In this document: piece by piece, positions 49,001 to 60,005 of the stretch
Numbering within the stretch: position 1 is the first letter of the stretch
Layout: each line of letters begins with the position of its first letter
Assembly (NCBI RefSeq): GCF_047495875.1
Contig: NC_092461.1
Location: 66,824,299-66,888,298, forward strand
DNA: 64,000 nt
Origin: Pithys albifrons albifrons
Lineage: Eukaryota > Chordata > Aves > Passeriformes > Thamnophilidae
Direction: 5' to 3'
The notes under the pieces: generated by a model
Database searches by the model: none
The model's input: the letters and a program-made list of their open reading frames with translations, nothing else
What the model was told of the DNA's origin: nothing
Position numbers and translations under genes: made by a program

Positions 49001-50037
49001 TTCTTAAGGACAGTTATGCTTGGATGAAAAGCATCTGAGAGAAGAAAGAGACTAAGATTTAGAAATTCAGTTTGTTCCTAAATTTAAATTCCTTCATAAC
49101 TCAGAAAGACCACATGTGCCTAAAATTATGCATAATGTTCAGATAACTTGCCAAACCTGGGTTCATTTCCTCACAAATGTAGCAACTGAACAGATGTCAG
49201 AATGCACAGGTTAAGAATGCTTATGTCCATATGTCAGTAATTTGATTAAGTGAATTGTTTTTCTTGGTGTTTGCACATGCTGTGTGGTACTGAAACATTT
49301 GCTCCACTGTTTCATAGGGTGCCAAGATTGTTTTTCTAGTGGTTCTTTGCAGAACCAAAATGGTAAAACCTCAAACAGGAACTGAGGTTAGTCACTTGAA
49401 TAAGTAATATTAAACTGTTGGGCAGCCTTAGGTTTGTTAGCATCCATTTCTTGCCTCCACAACTTAATTTCTTATTTCTATTTCCTTAAAAGATTAATAG
49501 ATGTAGTTAAAAGGTGCATGAATAGGCTGAATTAGGATTTAGCTGCAACTGTTTATCAACAGCTAGAGGTTGGTCATTACTAAGTAGACTTCTTGATGAA
49601 ATAATTGAAGTGGATGTAGGGAGAGGGAAGCAACAGCATCTCCTTTTTGACTTCAAAAATTTCTCATGATATATAAATCCTATTGCATTCATCCAGAGTG
49701 CTGATGTGGAGTACACCTCTTTCCATGCTTATACCTCCATTATCCTAGGTCAGAGAAAACAAAGGCCATTAATTCATGATGATGTCTATTTGAATGTGAA
49801 TGTGGGGTGATCATGTTGTAGGTAAGACCAAATTCTCCAAATTGGTCTGTTGGGAACTGACCTGAAACTGTTATACAGAGAACTAGATGAACACATATTA
49901 ATTAATGAAGATTTTTTTAAGACACAAAGTGTATACAAGTACATGAAGAGCAATTCCTCACATTTTCTCCTCCAATATGCAGATCCATCATTCATTTATA
50001 GCACTATACCAGATATCTCTCTTCTTTTATAGCACCA
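46086..50037. other. Unique AT-rich spacer
   Basis: About 4 kb with no recognised gene or transposon. All frames are short and unremarkable. Confidence 0.55.
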
Positions 50038-50664
50038 TGTGCTGGTTTGAAGGTGAACCAGCAGGGGAAATGAACTCACCACGAGAGAGATTATAAGTCA
50101 GAGCTAAAACTTAATAATAATATTACAATAACAACACTGACACACAAGGGAAATTGCTTTCAACTCACAAAACCCCAGCAGTATAACCCAGTGTCCTGGG
50201 GCACAAACCCAAGGGGGTTTGTTTGCCCTTGTGCTGAGACCCCTGTGGTTCCCCCAAGTCCAGAGCAAAAGGAAAAGAAAAACCTGTTGGTGCAGGCGAG
50301 GGCTGTGGTCTGGGCGAGAGCGGGGATCTCCTCCTGTCAAGGTCCTGCTGCTGCTCTGGATCCGACGAGAAGTTCCCGAGGTCTTCTTACCCACCCCTTA
50401 TGTACCCTCAGGGAGCTCTCAGTCCCTCCCCCTGGGCGGGGACTCACACAATGGGTGATTAACTCTGGGAGCCAGGGGGTGTTGAGCTGTTGATGGCCCA
50501 TTAGCAGCTCCGCCCCCCTCAGGCTGGGTGTGAAGTGATAATGGCTCCCTGGGCAGCTGCTGCTAATGGCCCATTGACCTTGGGGAATGAATAGAGGGGG
50601 TAGAATACACAGCTTTGATCATCCCCACACAGGGTTAGCTGGTCCCTCCTGCTGAACTAGGACA
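50038..50664 (-). mobile_element. 3' LTR of the 50-53 kb endogenous retrovirus
   Basis: On the minus strand it starts TGTCCTAGTTCAGCAGGAGG and ends CAAACCAGCACA, giving TG...CA ends and 627 bp. It aligns along most of its length with the LTRs at 33085-33783 and 53975-54945. It lies just downstream of the pol frame, in the position of a 3' LTR. It is more GC-rich than its relatives; the TATA box is degenerate (TACATAAGG on the minus strand) and the polyadenylation signal is reduced to ATTAAG. Confidence 0.9.
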
Positions 50665-50690
50665 TTATCCACCCCTTATTCTACTCCATC
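50665..50690 (-). other. Likely polypurine tract next to the 3' LTR
   Basis: On the minus strand, GAATAAGGGGTGGATAA directly abuts the LTR start. This is where retroviruses prime plus-strand DNA. Confidence 0.6.
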
Positions 50691-50755
50691 TAGTCATTCC
50701 CAAATTAATCCCCTTTTTACCTATACATATATATACACATATATACGATGAAACA

Positions 50756-52870
50756 TTACAAACTCTTCTCGCTCAAAATTAGGTCCCCTTGTGGTACACA
50801 TCGTGTTTCTCCATCTTTTTGCATTACCCACCAAGTGCAACCAGGTCCTTGAGCAAAGACAATCCCTCGGATGGGTTTGCCTTTGTTTGAGGTGGGACTC
50901 ACCCAAACAGTCTTTCCTAACATACCTCTCATATGGACCACAGGGATTTTATCTCCATCTACAGTATTCAAGAGTTCTGATTGGGCAGGGCCAGCTCGAT
51001 TGATGGAGCCCCGGGTGTTGACCAACCAGGTGGCCTTTGCCAAATGCAGCTCCCAGTGTTTGAAAGTTCCCCCACCCAACGCCTTCAAGGTTGTTTTCAG
51101 CAGTCCATTACATCGCTCAACTTTCCCGGCAGCTGGAGCATGGTAGGGGATATGATACACCCACTCAATGCCGTGCTCTCTGGCCCAGGTGTCTATGAGG
51201 CTGTTCTTGAAGTGGGTGCCGTTGTCAGACTCTATTCTCTCTGGGGTGCCGTGTCTCCACAGGACTTGTTTCTCAAGGCCCAGGATGGTATTCCGGGCAG
51301 TGGCGTGAGATACGGGGTATGTCTCCAGCCATCCAGTGGTTGCCTCTACCATGGTCAGCACGTAGCGCTTGCCTTGGCGTGTTTGGGGAAGTGTGATGTA
51401 GTCAACTTGCCAGGCTTCCCCATACCTGTATTTCGACCACCGTCCACCATACCATAGAGGCTTCACCCGCTTGGCCTGCTTGATGGCAGCACATGTGTCA
51501 CAGTCATGGATAACCTGTGAGACACTGTCCATGGTTAGATCCACCCCTCGGTCACGAGCCCATCTGTATGTCGCATCTCTGCCCTGATGACCAGAGGCAT
51601 CATGGGCCCATCGGGCTAGAAACAATTCACCTTTATGCTGCCAATCCAGATCTACCTGAGAAACCTCGATCCTGGCAGCTTGATCCACCTGCTCGTTGTT
51701 ACGATGCTCCTCATTAGCCCGGCTTTTGGGTACATGAGCATCTACGTGACGGACCTTCACACTCAGCTTCTCTACCCGGGCAGCGATGTTCTGCCACATC
51801 TCAGTCGCCCAGATGGGTTTCCCTTTGCGCTGCCAGCCGGCCTTTCTCCAACGCTCCAGCCATCCCCACAGAGCATTGGCCACCATCCACGAGTCAGTGT
51901 AAAGGTAGAGTCTTGGCCACTTCTCTCGTTCAGCGATATCCAAAGCCAGCTGAACAGCTTTCAGCTCTGCAACCTGACTTGATCCACCTTGTCCTTCAGT
52001 CGCTTCTGCAACTCGACGTGTAGGACTCCATACAGCTGCTTTCCATTTCCGGCTTGTCCCTACAATGCGGCAAGAGCCATCTGTGAAGAGAGCATATCGC
52101 TTCTCCTCTTCTGGTAGCTGGTTATATGGTGGGGCCTCCTCAGCTCGTGTCACCTGCTCCTCTTCTTCTTCAGAGGACAATCCGAAACTCTCACCTTCTG
52201 GCCAGTTAGTGATGATTTCCAAAATCTCAGGGCGATTAGGATTCCCTATCCGGGTTCGCTGCGTGGTTAGAGCGATCCACTTACTCCATGTGGCGTCAGT
52301 GGCATGATGTGCAGAAGGAGCTTTTCCTTTGAACATCCAGCCCAACACTGGTAGTCGGGGTGCCAGGATGAGCTGTGCCTCAGTGCCAATCACTTCTGAG
52401 GCAGCTCGAACTCCTTCATAAGCTGCCAGGATCTCTTTCTCAGCTGGGGTGTAGCTGGCCTCAGATCCTTTGTATCCCCGACTCCAGAATCCCAGCGGTC
52501 GTCCTCGAGTCTCCTCGGGTACTTTCTGCCAGAGGCTCCAGGATGGGCCATTTTCCCCGGCTGCAGTGTAGAGCACATTCTTCACATCCTGTCCTGTCCT
52601 GACTGGCCCAAGGGCTACTGCATGGATAATCTCCTGTTTAATCTGCTCAAAGGCTTGTTGTTGTTCAGGGTCCCACTGGAAATCATTTTTCTTCCGTGTC
52701 ACAAGGTAGAGAGGGCTTACAATCTGACTGTACTCAGGGATATACATCCTCCAAAAGCCCACGGCACCTAGGAAAGCCTGAGTTTCCTTCTTGCTGGTCG
52801 GTGGAGACATAGCTGCTATTTTGTTGATCACCTCTGTTGGAATCTGACGACGCCCGTCTTGCCACTTCAC
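50756..52870 (-). CDS. pol: ERV pol fragment: RT end, RNase H, integrase
   Basis: An open 704-codon frame covers the downstream half of a retroviral pol polyprotein. Residues 1-60 are the end of the RT palm/thumb region (QAFLGAVGFWRMYIPEYS block). RNase H follows with Asp 264 (FTDGS), Glu 302, Asp 326 (YTDS) and Asp 377 (HVDAH). The integrase has an HHCC zinc site (His 423, His 428, Cys 457, Cys 460) and catalytic Asp 490, Asp 549 and Glu 585, giving D-D(35)E spacing. It ends in the usual C-terminal DNA-binding part. The RT active site, protease, gag and env are absent: sequence past about 52875 is not retroviral, so the element is cut off inside RT. The shown start is a GTG inside the protein, not a real start. 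I judge it a class III (ERVL-like) relative. The long open frame suggests a fairly young insertion. Confidence 0.93.
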   Translation of the reverse strand: MKWQDGRRQIPTEVINKIAAMSPPTSKKETQAFLGAVGFWRMYIPEYSQIVSPLYLVTRKKNDFQWDPEQQQAFEQIKQEIIHAVALGPVRTGQDVKNVLYTAAGENGPSWSLWQKVPEETRGRPLGFWSRGYKGSEASYTPAEKEILAAYEGVRAASEVIGTEAQLILAPRLPVLGWMFKGKAPSAHHATDATWSKWIALTTQRTRIGNPNRPEILEIITNWPEGESFGLSSEEEEEQVTRAEEAPPYNQLPEEEKRYALFTDGSCRIVGTSRKWKAAVWSPTRRVAEATEGQGGSSQVAELKAVQLALDIAEREKWPRLYLYTDSWMVANALWGWLERWRKAGWQRKGKPIWATEMWQNIAARVEKLSVKVRHVDAHVPKSRANEEHRNNEQVDQAARIEVSQVDLDWQHKGELFLARWAHDASGHQGRDATYRWARDRGVDLTMDSVSQVIHDCDTCAAIKQAKRVKPLWYGGRWSKYRYGEAWQVDYITLPQTRQGKRYVLTMVEATTGWLETYPVSHATARNTILGLEKQVLWRHGTPERIESDNGTHFKNSLIDTWAREHGIEWVYHIPYHAPAAGKVERCNGLLKTTLKALGGGTFKHWELHLAKATWLVNTRGSINRAGPAQSELLNTVDGDKIPVVHMRGMLGKTVWVSPTSNKGKPIRGIVFAQGPGCTWWVMQKDGETRCVPQGDLILSEKSL

Positions 52871-52875
52871 TCCAG

Positions 52876-53974
52876 GGACAGACCGTGACAGAAGAGAAAG
52901 ACAGACATGATTTTTGAGCTCATGGTTTCATTTCACTTTGAAGACTAGGCAAACAAAATCAAAACTTTAAAATCAAGAGACAGACATTGGGGAAGAGAAA
53001 GAAGAACTCAGATTGGTTGGCTTTGCAGGTTCTTTTTTTTCCTGATCCAACATAATTTTTCAGTTAGCTAAAGCAGAAGGATAATTTTCAATTACAGTTT
53101 TAAAGCTTCAATGTCCCTAAGTTTAGTTATCCTTGAGAAACAGTGTATCTATATGGGATTGCCAATGATCTTTGTCATCAGTGATGATTTTAGATTTGTG
53201 GGGGGTTTTGAGGAGTGAGGTGGTTTTAAGCTCTGGTATTAGCACTGCTCTTTGGGCCTGAAGGAGCCGGGTCCTCTGTCTTATAACAGACTTCAAAAAG
53301 ACAGGCTGTGCTCATAGGATACCAGTGTTTCATGGTTCCTAAGTAAATCTTAATACTATATACATCAATTTGTTGGCACCCAAACTCAATCCCCACAGAG
53401 AAGGAGATAAGGGATGGTACCACACCTATGCGATGAGCTACTTAAATTGTACTAAAGTCATGGCTAGAAAGGCAAAACAGCAGCAAGAGTCTGAATTTAA
53501 ACAGATCCAAACCCAGGTTTTTACACCAAATTTTTCTCTGTCACTTTCACAAAATTACCTGTCATTTACAACTTTTCTGTCCATGCACAGTACACAGTTG
53601 CAGGAATCAATGCCCACTTTGGAAATCTGATGGCAAAAGAACAGTTTAATGAAACACCATAAAAATACCCTCAACAATAATTTAATATTTTATCTTACTT
53701 TTTTCTACCTTGCCCTGGTTTAATAGATTCAGTTGCTTTGAGCAGCACTTTGGTAAATAGCAGAGATCTCCATGCCAAATCTATGGAGACAATAAGACAG
53801 ACATTCTCATTTTCATCCTCAACAGACCTTCAATATACAAGGATAACATTGTAGCAGTGTTCACGCAGTGATGTGTGTGTGTTTATGCTATTCATATGAC
53901 AGTTAAATACATTTGACAAAATTATTCAACAAAATACAAAAAAAAAATAGTTCAATTTTGAATGTGGATTTTTA
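52876..53974. other. Spacer between two ERV remnants
   Basis: About 1.1 kb of AT-rich sequence with no recognised gene or repeat. It separates a minus-strand provirus from a plus-strand LTR of the same family. Confidence 0.55.
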
Positions 53975-54366
53975 TGTCCTAGTTCAGCAGGTGGGACCAG
54001 TTTATCACACTGTGTGGGTGTAACCAAAGCTGTGTATTCTACACCCTCTATTCATTTCCCATGAACTGTTAACAATGGACCATTTGCAGTAGCTGCCCAG
54101 GGCACACCTGACCCCTCAGCCTGTGAGCTGGGTGTGAAAGACACCTGTGAGATAAAAGCTGTGATAACTCCCTTCCAGGAAGTCATTAGCACCTCCACAC
54201 CCAGCCTGAGGGGTCATGTCTCACAGAGTGAGATTACTCATTGTGTAATTCCCCACCCAGAGGGAGGTACTGGGTAGTCCCACCTGGACCTGAGGGGATA
54301 TAATCTTGGGGTTTGGGACTTGCTGGAGAGTGGAGGCTGACAGTGGATTACTGTGGCCTCAGCGAA

Positions 54367-54426
54367 GTAACACCCCCCTGCTCCCCCCCCGCTCCGCCCC
54401 CGCTCCCGCTCCCGCTCCCACTCCCC
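54367..54426 (+). repeat. CTCCCG/CCCCCGCTC-rich low-complexity tract
   Basis: A C-rich pyrimidine tract of about 60 bases, strikingly GC-rich for this AT-rich window, inside the insert of the chimaeric LTR. Confidence 0.9.
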
Positions 54427-54448
54427 GAATGCTGCTGTGCTGGAGATG

Positions 54449-54616
54449 CTGGAGCTTCGGTATGAGCTGGAGTCCAAGGCAGCCAAGTGGTATGCCAGCA
54501 TTGACATTGCCAATGCCTTTTTCTCCATTCTTTTTGCAGCAGAGTGCAGGCCACACTTTGCTTGCACCTGGAGGGGTGTGCACTACACATGGAATTGACT
54601 CCCCCAGGGGGAACCA
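54449..54616 (+). pseudogene. pol: Captured RT fragment of ERV pol
   Basis: Reading from CTG at 54449, one frame stays open for 49 codons and encodes the RT palm segment containing the motif A region (IDIANAFFSI, Asp near 54498), then a CRPHFACTWRGVHYTWN block. A TGA follows where an Arg would be expected, and then LPQG. This is the part of RT just upstream of the YxDD box, and it is missing from the pol fragment at 50-53 kb. It is far too short to act as an enzyme. It reads in the same direction as the LTR that holds it. Confidence 0.8.
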
Positions 54617-54945
54617 CTTGTCAGATCCAGAGGAGGACCAGAACCTTGACAGGAGGAGACCACCACTCTTGACCAGATTGCGACCATCATCGGCACCAAC
54701 AGGTTTCTTGCTTCCTTTTACTTTAGACTTGAGGCAACCATGTAGAGTTCAGCACAGGGGCTACAAACCCCTTTGTGTTTGTGCCCCAGGGTGCTGGGTT
54801 ACACTTTCGGGTTTTGTGGGTTAAAACCAATTTCTCTTTGTGCTCTTGCATTTCTTGTAATATTGTTATTAAATTGTAACTCTGACTTATAATCTCTTTT
54901 GTGTTGGGTTCATTTCTCCTGCCTGTTTACCTTTAAAACGGCACA

Positions 54946-56440
54946 AATGACACTGAAAGCATCCAAATAGTGCAAAAGGCAGGATAAAAAGTATTTCTCT
55001 GCTTTGTTTAGTCTAATATACTAGTTTCAACAATTAGCAGGTTCATTTGGTGTGGATCTGTAGTACTGCTGCAGCAACTGTGAAAAATCACTTGCTCTGT
55101 CTTTGGACTTCTCCCTTTCCTTTCTACCATAATAAAACAGTCTTCATTTAATGTACAACAGGCCCTAACTTTTGGGTTGGCATGTGGGTAAAAGGAGAAA
55201 AAAATCCTTTCACTCTTCATGCAAATCGATCTTATGGCAAGTAAGATGGAATGTTGTGGCTATTCTGTATAATACTCTGTATTCTGTATAGTACTCATAG
55301 TAATTATTTTGATGTGTTCTGATTACTTTAATTACATTCTGACATATACAAACCACAGTTTGGGGATGTGTAGATCTCCTTCAGATGAATGTGACAAACT
55401 CACAGATGATAGGATTATCAACTGCAAAGGACAGAATTAATTTTTTTAACTTTATCTGTGGTGGAAGTGGAAAATATGCAGCTGGTGAATAAATAGTATG
55501 AAGAGATAATAGAATTACATCATTAAATGGCTACACATTGTGCTATTTAGTAATGCACTCAATAGCAAGGTGTCTTGAAGATCAGGTACAATACATTATT
55601 AACTGTGGGGGACTGCACACATAAAGACATAACTGTTAAGAGGATTCAATGCATTCTGCTCAGCACCATATGCATAGAGACATAGAACAGTTATTATGAC
55701 ATCATCTCAGCTTGTTTAACACAGCTAGCCCTGTGCTTTCATTCAGTCCTATTTCTCTGCTTTCCTTCTTTTTCTTTTTTTCAGAATTTAAGTATACAAA
55801 AGAACACAACAGAAACTTTCAAATTGAAATCTCGCACCTCTCCTCTTGCCTTAAGAAAGGAATGTATGCAATTGACAAAACACATTAATCAGTTATAAGT
55901 GAAAGTAATAATAATCTGCCATGTTCTTCTGCCTATTATCACAAGTATCATGAAATGATAATTTGATAGTATGCAGTACTTCACTTCATCAATAAAAGTA
56001 TCCAAGCAGCAAAGCAGAAACACTAACAAGTGTGCAGTACAGTCAGTTCTCATCGCATCCCCAGGACCTGATTCATTTTTCATCAGCTGTAATGCCAGCT
56101 TGCCAAGTCACAGAAGGGAGGAATGAAACTTGCTTCTTCAGCCACACTAACGTGTGAGAGGGAAGGAGGTTGTCACTTAGCACTGCCTGCCCAAAAAGTT
56201 GTAATTGCCGCAAGGTGTCTCCAGCAGGGACTCTACTATCATCTTCTGCTGCTACTGTTGTGGGGTTTTCCCATCCTATACAGCTGCAACCAGTTTTTCC
56301 TTTTCTAATCATCTTATCTCACCTTGGAAATGAAGATTATCTTATGTTTGTCTCTTACTGCATGAAGGTGCAGTGCATTGTAGTCAGCAGCTGGCTGACA
56401 CACCAGCACTTACTTGTTGGGACCCAATTTGCAGCCTGGG
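54946..56440. other. AT-rich spacer
   Basis: No gene or repeat recognised. The frame at 56170-56511 is chance plus CR1 sequence at its end. Confidence 0.55.
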
Positions 56441-56598
56441 TTTCTGTGGAATTGCCATCCCTAGAAGTGTTCAAAAGGCATGCGGATGCAGCACTTGGGT
56501 ACATGGTTTAGTGGTGGACATGGTGGTGCTGAATTAACAGTTGGACTTTATGATCTTGGAGGTTTTTTTCCTTTCATAATGATTCTGTGATTCTGCGA
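56441..56598 (+). mobile_element. CR1 LINE 3' fragment
   Basis: Plus-strand CR1 end. It encodes the VELPSLEVFKRHADAALG block of the ORF2 C-terminus, stops at GTTTAG, and continues through GTTGGACTTTATGATCTTGG to ATTCTGTGATTCTGCGATT, the terminal octamer repeat. It is 5' truncated to about 160 bases. Confidence 0.88.
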
Positions 56599-58089
56599 TT
56601 GGTCAGGTTATTATTGTGATTCCTGCTCATACAGAATGTTGTCCTCACACATACTGGTTCGCCTGATGAAAACTTTCATCCTGGTGAAGCTGGTTGGAAA
56701 TCCTCTCTCAAAATGTTCTGTGGAAATTGCAGTTTCCATAACATAAAAGTTTACCATTATAAAAGATCTATTTTGATCAAGGTAAAATAAAATGGAAGTG
56801 TTCTCTTAAAAGGAAATTTTGACGTGTATTTTACCCACCTATTTCCTCAGGGGAGACTCTGTCCCTCGGGGGTTATTGTTGTCTGTCATCAATTTTGACT
56901 GACAGTGCCCTTATTGTAGGTGGAGCTCAGCCCATAGAAACACAGCAGGGATGGCAGTGCTTGGTATGCTGCATTAACTTTGCACCAGGTGAAAATGTTT
57001 TCACATTCCAAAATTGATGTGGTTTTTTTTTAAACTTAAGGCCCTGCAAATTGTTTTCAGAACATTTTCACTTTTTAGGATTTTCAATATCCTTGAAATA
57101 ATAATATAGGGAGAAAAAAAACCAAAACAAAACCATTGACACCAGAATCCTATGTTTATTTTAACTTTAACAAATAAAACCATGCCAACCTGTTCACTCC
57201 AGTAGCAGTTTCCAAGGCCCTATATATACAGTAACATTGTGATAAGCAGCTCAGGAGAACAGTACTTGTGCTTAAGTGCTGGGATGGATTTTGGCTGCCT
57301 ATAACCTTTTCCAAATAAGGCTACATGACACCAGAATGTGAGTTCATGTCTCTCCTGTCATTTACATATGACTGTAATTGAGTCATGTAGGAAATTCCAG
57401 GCAAAGATCTTTCTTGTAGTCCTACAAAAGGATTGAATGTCAGATGTAATAATAAAAGTAAGAAGTTATGAACACACACCCACAATCCAATAAAAGTTTT
57501 GAGGGAAGTGGATGAAAAAAATGAAAGAAAATTTCCCTCAGAAGTTCAAGGTTCATACTTCACACAGAACTATAACAAGCCCATGTTATCTGTCAATGCT
57601 ATAGTTAATGAAATTTTATATTGTAGTGGTTAGAAGATGCTTTTCCCTCACCTGCTTTTAGTAATCAAAAACTTGGGGAAAAGAATGCAATTCAAAAAAA
57701 TGGAAGCTCAAAAAGCTAAATGTTTTCCATTATTATTTTTCAGTAAAAATATTTTTCATGCAAAATTTCCCATGTGTATATATATATATGTGCGTGTGTG
57801 TGTATGTATATGTACATATATATGTGTATATATATGTGTGTGTGTGTATGTTTATGTACATATATATGTGTATATATATGTATGTGTGTGTATATACCTA
57901 TATATATATCTATATTAGTTCAGATGTGGTAACACCGAAAAAATACCATTGTCCTCTACACAAGTGGTAATAATGGTATGTGTTCTCAAGTTACATCATA
58001 AGTCAGGCAAGATACAGTGGCCTATATATTAGTTAAAAGTTGCCATGCAATTAGAAACAGTCTGTACTGTGTTCACATCATGGCTGCAA
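56599..58089. other. AT-rich spacer
   Basis: No gene recognised. It contains the AT/GT microsatellite listed separately. Confidence 0.55.
57776..57911. repeat. Compound (TA)n/(TG)n microsatellite with a 44-bp internal duplication
   Basis: Alternating TA and TG runs. The block TGTACATATATATGTGTATA occurs at 57811 and again at 57855, so the tract has a 44-bp higher-order period. Reading frames through it encode Tyr/Val/Cys repeats and are not genes. Confidence 0.93.
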
Positions 58090-58136
58090 CATGATTTACA
58101 GGTCCCTTCCAACTCAAGATATTCTATGATTCTACA
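58090..58136 (+). mobile_element. CR1 LINE 3' end, very short
   Basis: CAGGTCCCTTCCAACTCAAG followed by ATATTCTATGATTCTA, the last about 45 bases of a CR1 with the octamer end. Nothing else of the element remains. Confidence 0.75.
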
Positions 58137-59147
58137 GTTTCTAATTCTGATGAGTTGTTCCGTGCCTGTTTTTTGATTCTGATGCTCAGTACAGTATTGC
58201 AAAAGCTGAAGCTCAATGGCCCTTTTTCAAAATACTCCATTCTCCTCTTCCCATTACTAGTACTAACAACTGCCTAGACATTCGAACAGTAAGAAAGATG
58301 TATTTTGTGTTTTGTGCCTGAAAGGAAATTCCCAGAGGACTTTAGCCTGTGAAAGGCTGGAAACCAATATAAGAATTGGGTTAATATACTTGGAAAAGGG
58401 GAGATGTGACTATATTACTCCATTACACATGGAGAAAAACTAAGGTATAAAGACTTCATAAACCCAGAAGTGAATACTGTGAACATTTCACTTCTTTTTG
58501 TTTATCACTCCAACCACCTGGTAATCCCAGAAGCTAACCCAAACTTTTCGTTAGATGAGGAAAAAGTATTTCTTGTGAAAAGCCATCTTTTAATTAAACA
58601 GCCAGTATGTAACCAAGTGGTTGTGTCAAGTGGAAAGTAATTTCATGACAACTTTTTCTGTACCATTCTCTCATACTTCTCCAAACTTTATGATATGTAA
58701 TGATATAATACTGAAACATCACACTTATTTTTAGTAGTCACTACAATTCCTTTTTTACTTTCTATCTCCATCATTTGTCTGATTTTAAAAATGAAATGTG
58801 TAATACATGATTTTTTTTACTCTGTCAGTTTAACACATCCTGCCTTTGTGACTTCCAAAATAAGCAACCTTAGTTAATCTTGTTACCAAAATCATAGCTA
58901 ATACTTAATGTTGTTGTTTCACCTTATTTTTAGGTTTCTTTAAAAAGAAATTGGATCAAACTGGAATAGTTGCTATTTGCCAGATTCCACTGGGAAGAGC
59001 AAGAATTTTAACACTTGAGCTCTGGCTGAAGTCCATTTATGATTTATTGAAGAAGTACCTTGACAACATCACTGTTATCTGAGTATTATGGCAAATTGCA
59101 CACCAAAGTACCAACTGTACTTCATGTTGTTCTGTGACACAATTAGA

Positions 59148-59180
59148 ATCATAGAATCATTTAAGTTGAAAATCACTGAT
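59148..59180 (-). mobile_element. CR1 LINE 3' end, minimal
   Basis: GAATCATAGAATCATTTAAG then TTGAAAA, the reverse complement of a CR1 octamer end. Too short for more. Confidence 0.5.
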
Positions 59181-59772
59181 TACTACTACAAATAACTCCT
59201 CTAAAGCTGTCTCCTCATGTTAATAACTCAATGATCAGCCTTAGCCATTCACTTAAAGGAAATTTTCTGCCCAAGGTAAAGCAATTCTTTTTCAAGCATA
59301 TTTCAGGTGAGAAATCTTCCTCTGTAATAAGAACCCAACACATAACAGGATTTTCTGTGCTGTATGCATGTGTCACCATAGCTAATTTGTGGAGATTCAG
59401 ACACCAACTGAGGAAGTGCAAGAAACATAAGTCTGAAATATCACATTAATGGCACACAGAAGAGAAAAGTAAATCAAATGATGTGTTACTATTCAGCTGG
59501 GCTCCACATATTTCTTCTGAAATATGCTGGTGATGTAAAAATGGCCCATTAACATCACTTTCTTTCTCCAATATGTAAAGAGAAAGCAAAATATTTTGAA
59601 AATATTGCCAAGGTAATCTGAGCAAGTAGAATTGCAGCAGAGGTACTGTGATGTTTATCCTGACTCCTGCTTTTATGATCACTGCATTGGGCCTGTGTGT
59701 CTTTATATTGGTCCATTCACAGCATAGACAAAGAACAGCTTCCGGTTACTCTGACAAGAGGAAAAACTACGG

Positions 59773-59809
59773 CACACCTCCTTTACACACCTCCTTTACA
59801 CACCTCCTG
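59773..59809 (+). repeat. 13-bp tandem repeat, about 2.8 copies
   Basis: Unit CACACCTCCTTTA repeated head to tail without mismatches before a partial third copy. Confidence 0.9.
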
Positions 59810-60005
59810 CAACTGCCATTCTCATGAGTTAGAACAATAACTTAGAATAAGTCTGAGGATTCGTAGTCTCTGTGTGGCTCCTGTAGTCTTTCTGTATGAA
59901 TGAGAGTCATAGAATCATAGAATCATAGAATGATAGAATCGATTGGGTTGGAAAAGACCTCCAAGATCATCGAGTCCAACCCTTGGTCCAACTCTAGTCC
60001 ATTTA

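Larger units (their letters stand above)
53975..54945 (+). mobile_element. Chimaeric LTR carrying a pol fragment
   Basis: It begins TGTCCTAGTTCAGCAG and ends AAAACGGCACA, so it has TG...CA ends. At 971 bp it is about 270 bp longer than its relative at 33 kb. The two align up to about 54315 (GGGGTTTG) and again from about 54619 (GTCAGATCCAGAGG). The extra block between them holds unknown sequence, a CTCCCG-rich tract and an RT fragment. The insertion lies just after the TATA-like box (54299-54304), around the expected RNA start. No internal retroviral genes adjoin it, so it is solo. I found no clear target-site duplication. Confidence 0.85.
58137..59906. other. AT-rich spacer
   Basis: No gene recognised. 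It contains a tiny CR1 end and a short tandem repeat listed separately. Confidence 0.5.

Noticed and set aside
50191..52602. Plus-strand open frames opposite the ERV LTR and pol, up to 158 codons
   Set aside because: Antisense shadows of LTR and pol sequence.
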